Assembly: GCA_009760855.2 (NCBI GenBank)
Contig: WPIO01000090.1
Location: forward strand, 498,001 to 558,000
DNA length: 60,000 bases
Direction of reading: 5' to 3'
Origin: Cristatella mucedo
Taxonomy: Eukaryota > Bryozoa > Phylactolaemata > Cristatellidae
In this document: positions 54,430 through 60,000 of the stretch, in pieces
Numbering within the stretch: position 1 is the stretch's first letter
How the letters are laid out: each line of letters starts with the position of its first letter
Made by a program: the position numbers and the translations under genes
Notes under the pieces: model-generated
Told to the model about the DNA's origin: nothing
What the model saw: the letters and a program-made list of their open reading frames with translations, nothing else
Databases searched by the model: none

Positions 54430-55510
54430 TAAAAAGCTGAGGTAACTGGCAGCATGCACCGTGTCAGCACTCATAGGCACATCAAGGACGAATCACAGGG
54501 AACCGCTAAATGTCATAAATAGGTGTTTTTAAATTCTTTTTAAATTTGGTCAGGTCATGGGGAGGTTTTGACGCAGGTCGGGAGGGTGTTCCAGGATTTG
54601 GGAGCATGCGAACTTAATGCACGGTTTCCAAAGCTCTTGTGGTTTGTACGGGGTATTTGTTGACAGTTGGATACCGAAAAGCGGGTGGTACGATGCTTAG
54701 CCTGATGGGGGGGGGAGTAGATCTAAGGTACAGGCCTCAGCCAGCAAATGAAGCCACCTAAAAGTGAGCGACGAACCCTTGAAGTCAATCTGTTGCTTGA
54801 CTGGTAGCCTGTGCAGGTCGGCGAAAAATTGGATAATGTGGCAACTGCGATGCTCACTACAGACAAGCATAGCTGCAGAATGTTGCACCAGCTGCAATCG
54901 CCTGATTGCACATGCCGATAGGCAAGCGATCAGTGAGCTGCAGAAGTCTAGACGGGAGGTAACAAATGCATGGACCAACTTAGATGTGGTATCCTTATTG
55001 AAACAAGCCCGAATTGAAGCAATGTTATGAAGCTGAAAATAGGCAGATTTGACTGGGGAGAAGATATGGTCGTCTAACGAGAGGTTGGAATAACTTTAAG
55101 AGAGCTTTAAGAGAGCTTTTGAATATGACACTTAAATTTCGAGCTGATTCAACTGCAGATATGCTGGCCGAGTCAATTTTGAGTTTCAGGGTTTCCAATT
55201 TGTGAATCACACCGGGTTGGCCTATAAATAGTAAGTTAGTTTTATCGTCATTTAGTATTAGAAAATTTTCTGCCATCCAAGTGTGGATGTGATCATTGTA
55301 TGAAGGAAGTGAGTTGAGAGAATTTGATTTCCTCAAAGGCTGGGAGGGATCAAAGCAAAGGTACAACTGAGTGTCGTCCTCATAGAAGTGAAAGCCTAGA
55401 TTGCGTTTGGCAATCACATGAGCAAGAGGGAGAGTATAAACAGTGATAAGAACCGGACCTAGCACGGAGCACTGAGGCAAGCCATATTTCAGACCTACCT
55501 CAGATGATCT
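54430..55510 (-). mobile_element. Antisense L2 copy
   Basis: A minus-strand frame of 151 residues (55025-55480) holds VLGPVLITVYTLPLAHVIAK and FYEDDTQLYLCF (YADD changed to YEDD). The C-terminal part follows with frame breaks and a short local repeat of taagagagcttt at about 55096-55118. Confidence 0.88.
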
Positions 55511-55514
55511 TCGT

Positions 55515-55900
55515 ACTTTCAGACATGGTTAGGGGTAACCTGCCCAAGGTCAGCATTCAAGTGTTGTCATTGGCAACACGAAACAGTGTCAGCACACCGA
55601 AGCACAAAACTACTAATACTACTAACTACTATCTGACTTAACAGAATCTTATTGCATAGCGACAGAAGAGCCTTTACGGCTATCGCCACCGCTTGCAGTT
55701 AAGATAATGGATAGCCCACCTCAGGATTCTAACCCACGACTTCGGGACCAAGGTAGTAAAAAGCAACACCTTACCCAATGAGCCATTGAGGCTCACCACA
55801 TAAAAAACGAATCACGGGTATCCACTAAATGCTGCCATAAATAGCTGAGCTATTAATTTATTTTTAAACGTGGAAAAGCCGGGGGACATCGTAATAAAAG
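55515..55900 (-). mobile_element. L2 3' UTR fragment, split by SINE copy f
   Basis: Complement of the L2 3' UTR (acatggttaggggtaacctg, aacagtgtcagcacaccgaa), resuming after the SINE with cgaatcacgggtatccactaaatgc. Confidence 0.78.
55635..55797 (-). mobile_element. tRNA-derived SINE family 1, copy f, inserted in an L2
   Basis: The copy interrupts the 3' region of an antisense L2: cagcacaccgaagcaca on the left and cataaaaaacgaatcacggg on the right are adjacent in other L2 copies. Its tail side is rich in acta/atact repeats. Confidence 0.72.
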
Positions 55901-57559
55901 TAAATTAGATTAGTTATAGGCGTTTTAGTAAATATTTCAAGGCAATGAACACATAATTAAAATATCAACATTTCTAGCTTTTATGTGAAATGGTGATTTT
56001 CATTAGTAGTTGCTTAGTCATACTTCACTCTGAGAGTAGACCTTAAGGGCATGTGCTGAGCTTGTTTCGTTAACATCTTCATCATATATCAGCAAGGTAG
56101 TTGCATGATTATGTTGGTACATAGTTTCAAATTAAGTCGGCTTTTTAAGATTTAATCTGAATGCTTAATCTGCAACCGATCCCCAGCAATTTTCAATTTT
56201 AAGCAGGGCAAAAGACTTTAATGCAAGCACCAGCTATGCTTACTGCCATTAGCCCAGGCCTCTGAGTGGTTTGCTTACCGATTAACTGGAGATTATAGTA
56301 TGGCTTATAACCAATGAACGATGAACCGATGTACCACAGGATGATAGACCACGTGGACAAATGGACCACAGGCACTCTCATCGAGCTATGGTTTGCAGCG
56401 ATTATGTCACCAGGTAATCAGGCAGCTGGACGGCAAGTTCACAGTAGTTATGCATGCTTGCATTGTGAATGCAGCAACTAACTACATTTGCATGCTGACC
56501 CTGTGCAGGTTAATGCTAACCAAGTTTCTTGATTTTTATTTAGCATGCTACCACTAGCAATTAAATCGTGCTTCCTTCTTTGCAAATGGAAAGTGCCCAA
56601 CAGAGATTAAGTTCTCTGGGGAGCTTTTTGAAATATATTATGATAAGAATTAATAATTTTAAATAAAAAGTGAGTACTGCGTTTTACCATGTGGCTCTTG
56701 CCTAAAACCGAATGTCTTGCCCTGTGAAATTTTGAACCGGCTTTAGAGACCAGTCAAAGACGGCATCAAGAAATACGTGAACCTCCAGGATTATCATGGA
56801 ACCTGGCTGAGGAGCATATGAGTTGACTGCTTCCGTGCCGACGACCGCTTCAATAGAACGGTATTAGTTGAGGCCGTTTAAAAATGGCGAAATGTCATTT
56901 CATCAAGATTGCACTTGCAGCTAGCTCAATTATTCGGCCTCAGTGGTCGACTCAGTCCGCTGAGCAGTGAGTCTCCCTTCCTTAGACAGGGAAGTAATTT
57001 TACATCACTCGTTTTGCCGGTGCTGCAGAGTAATGCTGACGGCTAAGAAAATGGGCGACCTTGTCTCGAAGCATTTTCCGGTCTAGCCGGATCTCTCGCA
57101 GCCGCTGGTGACTAATGAAGCCACATATAGTACTGGGAAGCCTGTTCTGCCGGTACTAGACAGCCTTCCTTGGTTATTAGGACTAAATATGCTATTCTGC
57201 TTACCAGCCACAATGATAGTTACATTGAACCAGCTGATAACAAGATTATGAAGTGCAAGTGAATTCAAAATGCTCCGAAATCCATTTTTAAGTGCAAACT
57301 GAGGTGGCCCCCCAGCCTTTGGTTTCGGGCTCACACTGGGATAGGCAGCATACAATTACTACCTCAACTCTATTACCTTAACAACAAAATGTAAAGGTAA
57401 TAAATTTGTGACTACCGTGAAATTGTGAGCACGGTATTTATGTAAGAAACACCTACTTCGACTGTGGACACATTGATCATAATATAACTGCATTTGAACA
57501 CTACCTTCTCATACGTTGGTCTCTTTATAGGCACATAAGTTGTGCTATAAACAATGCAC
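55901..57559. other. Nothing beyond an L2 tail
   Basis: Only the L2 tail at 56435-56650 is recognised. Frames at 56199-56381 and 57083-57355 on the minus strand have no support. Confidence 0.45.
56435..56650 (+). mobile_element. L2 3' UTR and tail fragment
   Basis: gttatgcatgcttgcattgt, then ctaactacatttgcatgctgaccctg and a decayed hairpin (gcaaatggaaagtgccc, then gagattaagttctctgg). Confidence 0.78.
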
Positions 57560-58460
57560 GAACAATTTATCAGTGCTAGCATACACAAAGTGTGCAGCAT
57601 GACGAGGTTAGTGGCGAAATGTCAGTTTCAACGTGTCAAATAATGCTGGCGGTATGTTGCATGGTGACAACTCGCTAATCACACACCTGAGGAATAAAAT
57701 ATACCCATAACATGCTCTAATAAACAGGTGCATTTTTTATGTTTCCAAATTCCTTCAAGTCTAGGGGTGTCTGAGTTACAGTCACAAGCGATTCCCTGGT
57801 TTTGGAGAACAGGAAATAGCTATATGGTCTAAATAGATTTGTCGCTCCATGCTCAGTCTAGCCAAGCGATTTGAGTCAGGAAAGAATCAGCACGCTATGC
57901 CACTGTGGAATAGCCCTCACCAATAAAATAGAGTCCGGGTAATGAAGGGACCTAAAGTTCATTGACGAGACCTATGATTTGATAAAATAAATTGAAATAC
58001 AGTACAGTACAATCAGCAGTAATTTAATGATTCAGCTGCAAAGCTTAGGATAGACAAGCTTCGTTGTAATGCTTTGCATCAAATTTAGGCACGCGATTGC
58101 AACTCCTGGTTTATCGGCACACACTGGTAACTGGACATTCTCAAAGCACGGACTTATTTCGATGTAGTATCCAGGCCAAAGCTTGCAAAAGTTTAAGCCA
58201 CTTTAAGTAGCTGCAACTCAGCAGACTTAACTCCAGCACTGATCCAGACGTTTAATGAAAGTTCTGTTTTCAATAGGACACCTGAGCCTGAGGAGGAAGA
58301 CCTCTATGCGACTATAAGCCTGTATATACTATATGAGCAGTGTTGAAAACATGGACAGCAGCTGCTGCAAGCCTATTATTAAATGAGTTGAATTTAACCA
58401 CCAGTATTGGCCGTAGTTTTCTGGCAGATCCCGAGATTTGTTCAGTTCGGTTCTTCATTC
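57560..58460 (-). mobile_element. Very degenerate antisense L2 copy
   Basis: Recognisable only in blocks: gtaatgaagggacctaaagt, gattcagctgcaaagcttag, and gcgattgcaactcctggttt, in the order expected for a C-terminal region. Confidence 0.55.
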
Positions 58461-60000
58461 AACGTGGCAATCGCTGGATTTAGAGCTCAGCTGAAAGAAA
58501 TTTACTTACGCTGAGCCTCGGTCATACAGTCGCAACTGGAGTTTCACAGATACCCAACTAGTGAGAGTCCGATGAACAGGCCGAAGAAAAGCTGGCATTA
58601 GCTCACTGAAAAGGTAGCCTCTCCAATTTCAAATTCTTGCGCAGGTAAATGCACTCTTTTGGTTAACTCTCCGTACAAACTGCTTTGCTCAAGATGAGTA
58701 GAGGAGTGCTCTGCCTTTAAGTCCAACTGGCTCTGGCACCTGCTTCCGTTTCATTGCTACGGCTGAGGAAGCTACTCTTGCACCAGTTAAAATGTTGGAC
58801 GCAGGGAAACTACTTCGGCAATTGAAGCGTAAGCAATAGTAAAAAAAACCAACTGCAGTCTCCTGGTAGAGATTCAGGTCAGTTCTAGTCACAGAATTTC
58901 ATATGACAGCTCAACTTAAGCATTAAACGTCAATGCACAACCAGAAGCATAAGGTACAGCACGGGAATCAGCAAAAGCAAGTAAAAATCAGCTCCAAACA
59001 CAAGCAAACCTCCAGAAAACCATCAGGAACTAGATTGAAAGTGTTAACAAATTACTTTTACTTCACATATAATGGTTTTTGGGAGAATCATGACGTCGTT
59101 TAGTACTTCAAATGACTCAATTCACTAGATTTCAAGCATTGAATGAAAGGTTTAAGGAAATTTACCTAATGAATAGCCAGGCCGGCTAGAAGTACTGTAA
59201 ACAAAAAATATTAGTCACTAAATATCACTTTACCAGAAGTCCGCATTAAATGAGAGCTATAACAGTCGATCTTCGGTTCGCCTTTATTTGTGGAAGCTGT
59301 AGGTAGCAGTCTCATTGCAGAGCACGTGAAAACCGTATGTAATGAACAACTTTATGGAGTTGCATTTTTCGCTCGGAGAAATGATAAGAGCAGCTCATGA
59401 GCACCGCATGCAATATCAAGTTGCTGCTGCAGCTCCCAATATCTACCACAGTCTGTCCTGCTTCTAATCTGCTGGCATGGCTATTTATAAATCTCATTGA
59501 CAGGCGAAATCAAACGACATGCCGCCTCTGGTAAATCATTGTTTCTCGAAGCAGTTTCATGATACCTCTCATCGGACTAGCTAGTATAACTAGTACGATC
59601 GAGTAGCACAATGCTTTGAAAAGGGTATCTGAGTTACTCTAGAGAAGTGAATTCCTTTAATCCATGTCAAGAGAGATAACGTCACACCCTACTGCCGCTT
59701 GCTTAGCTATGTTAATTTAAAAGAGTCAGCTGCTTCACGGTACGGGAAAATTACTTGCCGAATAATGGCCTATATAATATAATAGTATATTTATTAATGG
59801 TAGTTAACAGACTTGACATATTCCACATCGTCAATAGAAAAATAAAAATAATGGTGAACTCGGCTAATTTGGAATTTAAAGCTAATGAATGATATCAGCT
59901 CATACGTTTTAATTAAAAAAAAGCATAGCTTAGTACGCACATTGGGTAAACAAATATAAGTCTTAAGTTGCTCCAATGTGAAAAGCTATGAGCGTCCCCA
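58461..60000. other. No gene recognised
   Basis: Short minus-strand frames (58689-58892, 59312-59497, 59794-59976) have no recognisable family or splice context. Faint L2-like blocks may continue to about 58640. Confidence 0.45.

Overview
The window reads as nuclear DNA of an animal, probably an invertebrate; the species cannot be named from sequence alone. The evidence is AT-rich DNA, spliced coding exons with GT-AG introns, many 5'-truncated L2-clade (CR1/L2 superfamily) LINEs, two tRNA-derived SINE families, and long microsatellites. There are no operons, ribosome binding sites, prokaryote-style genes or CRISPR arrays. Most long open frames are LINE reverse-transcriptase remnants or simple-repeat translations.

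The one host gene I can reconstruct lies on the + strand: a divergent MAP-kinase-like (CMGC) protein kinase spread over 7076-39236, with a possible alternative end at 52762-52920. Nine exons join with matching reading phase at every junction: 7076-7205, 16755-16819, 20505-20706, 20789-20981, 21145-21242, 21362-21409, 26109-26187, 28516-28622 and 39126-39236, giving about 344 codons. The first exon, with the glycine-rich loop, was not found and is probably upstream of the window or unrecognised. The kinase keeps the ATP-anchoring Lys, the alphaC Glu, HRD, APE and DxWxxGC. It has HRDLSPNN instead of HRDLKPxN, DFD instead of DFG, and TDK where MAPKs carry TxY. Around the catalytic-loop exon lie three extra, truncated copies of its 5' half (19193-19880), made by a recent local duplication and belonging to two sequence types. 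A second terminal exon homologous to the last one sits 13.5 kb further downstream.

Layout: 1-7075, a ~990-bp tandem duplication, a SINE, L2 debris, (TA)n, (GA)n and an 18-copy decamer array. 7076-28622, kinase exons with introns filled by antisense L2 copies and a candidate TRIM-type LTR element (9380-10759) nested in an L2. 28623-39125, a long intron holding several L2 copies, including the best-preserved one (418-aa open frame, 31914-33170). 39126-52920, the two alternative terminal exons separated by L2 copies, a (CATTA)44 array, a different LINE lineage and SINEs. 52921-60000, L2 and SINE remnants only.

A recurring structure is the L2 3' tail: a short stem-loop (AAAGCGCC...GGGCGCTTT) followed by ATT repeats. 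One tRNA-derived SINE family (526-660 and 40534-40675) ends in a closely similar stem-loop, suggesting it is mobilised by L2. The most interesting items are the atypical kinase motifs, the duplicated kinase exons, the two terminal exons, the L2-tailed SINE and the nested TRIM-like element.
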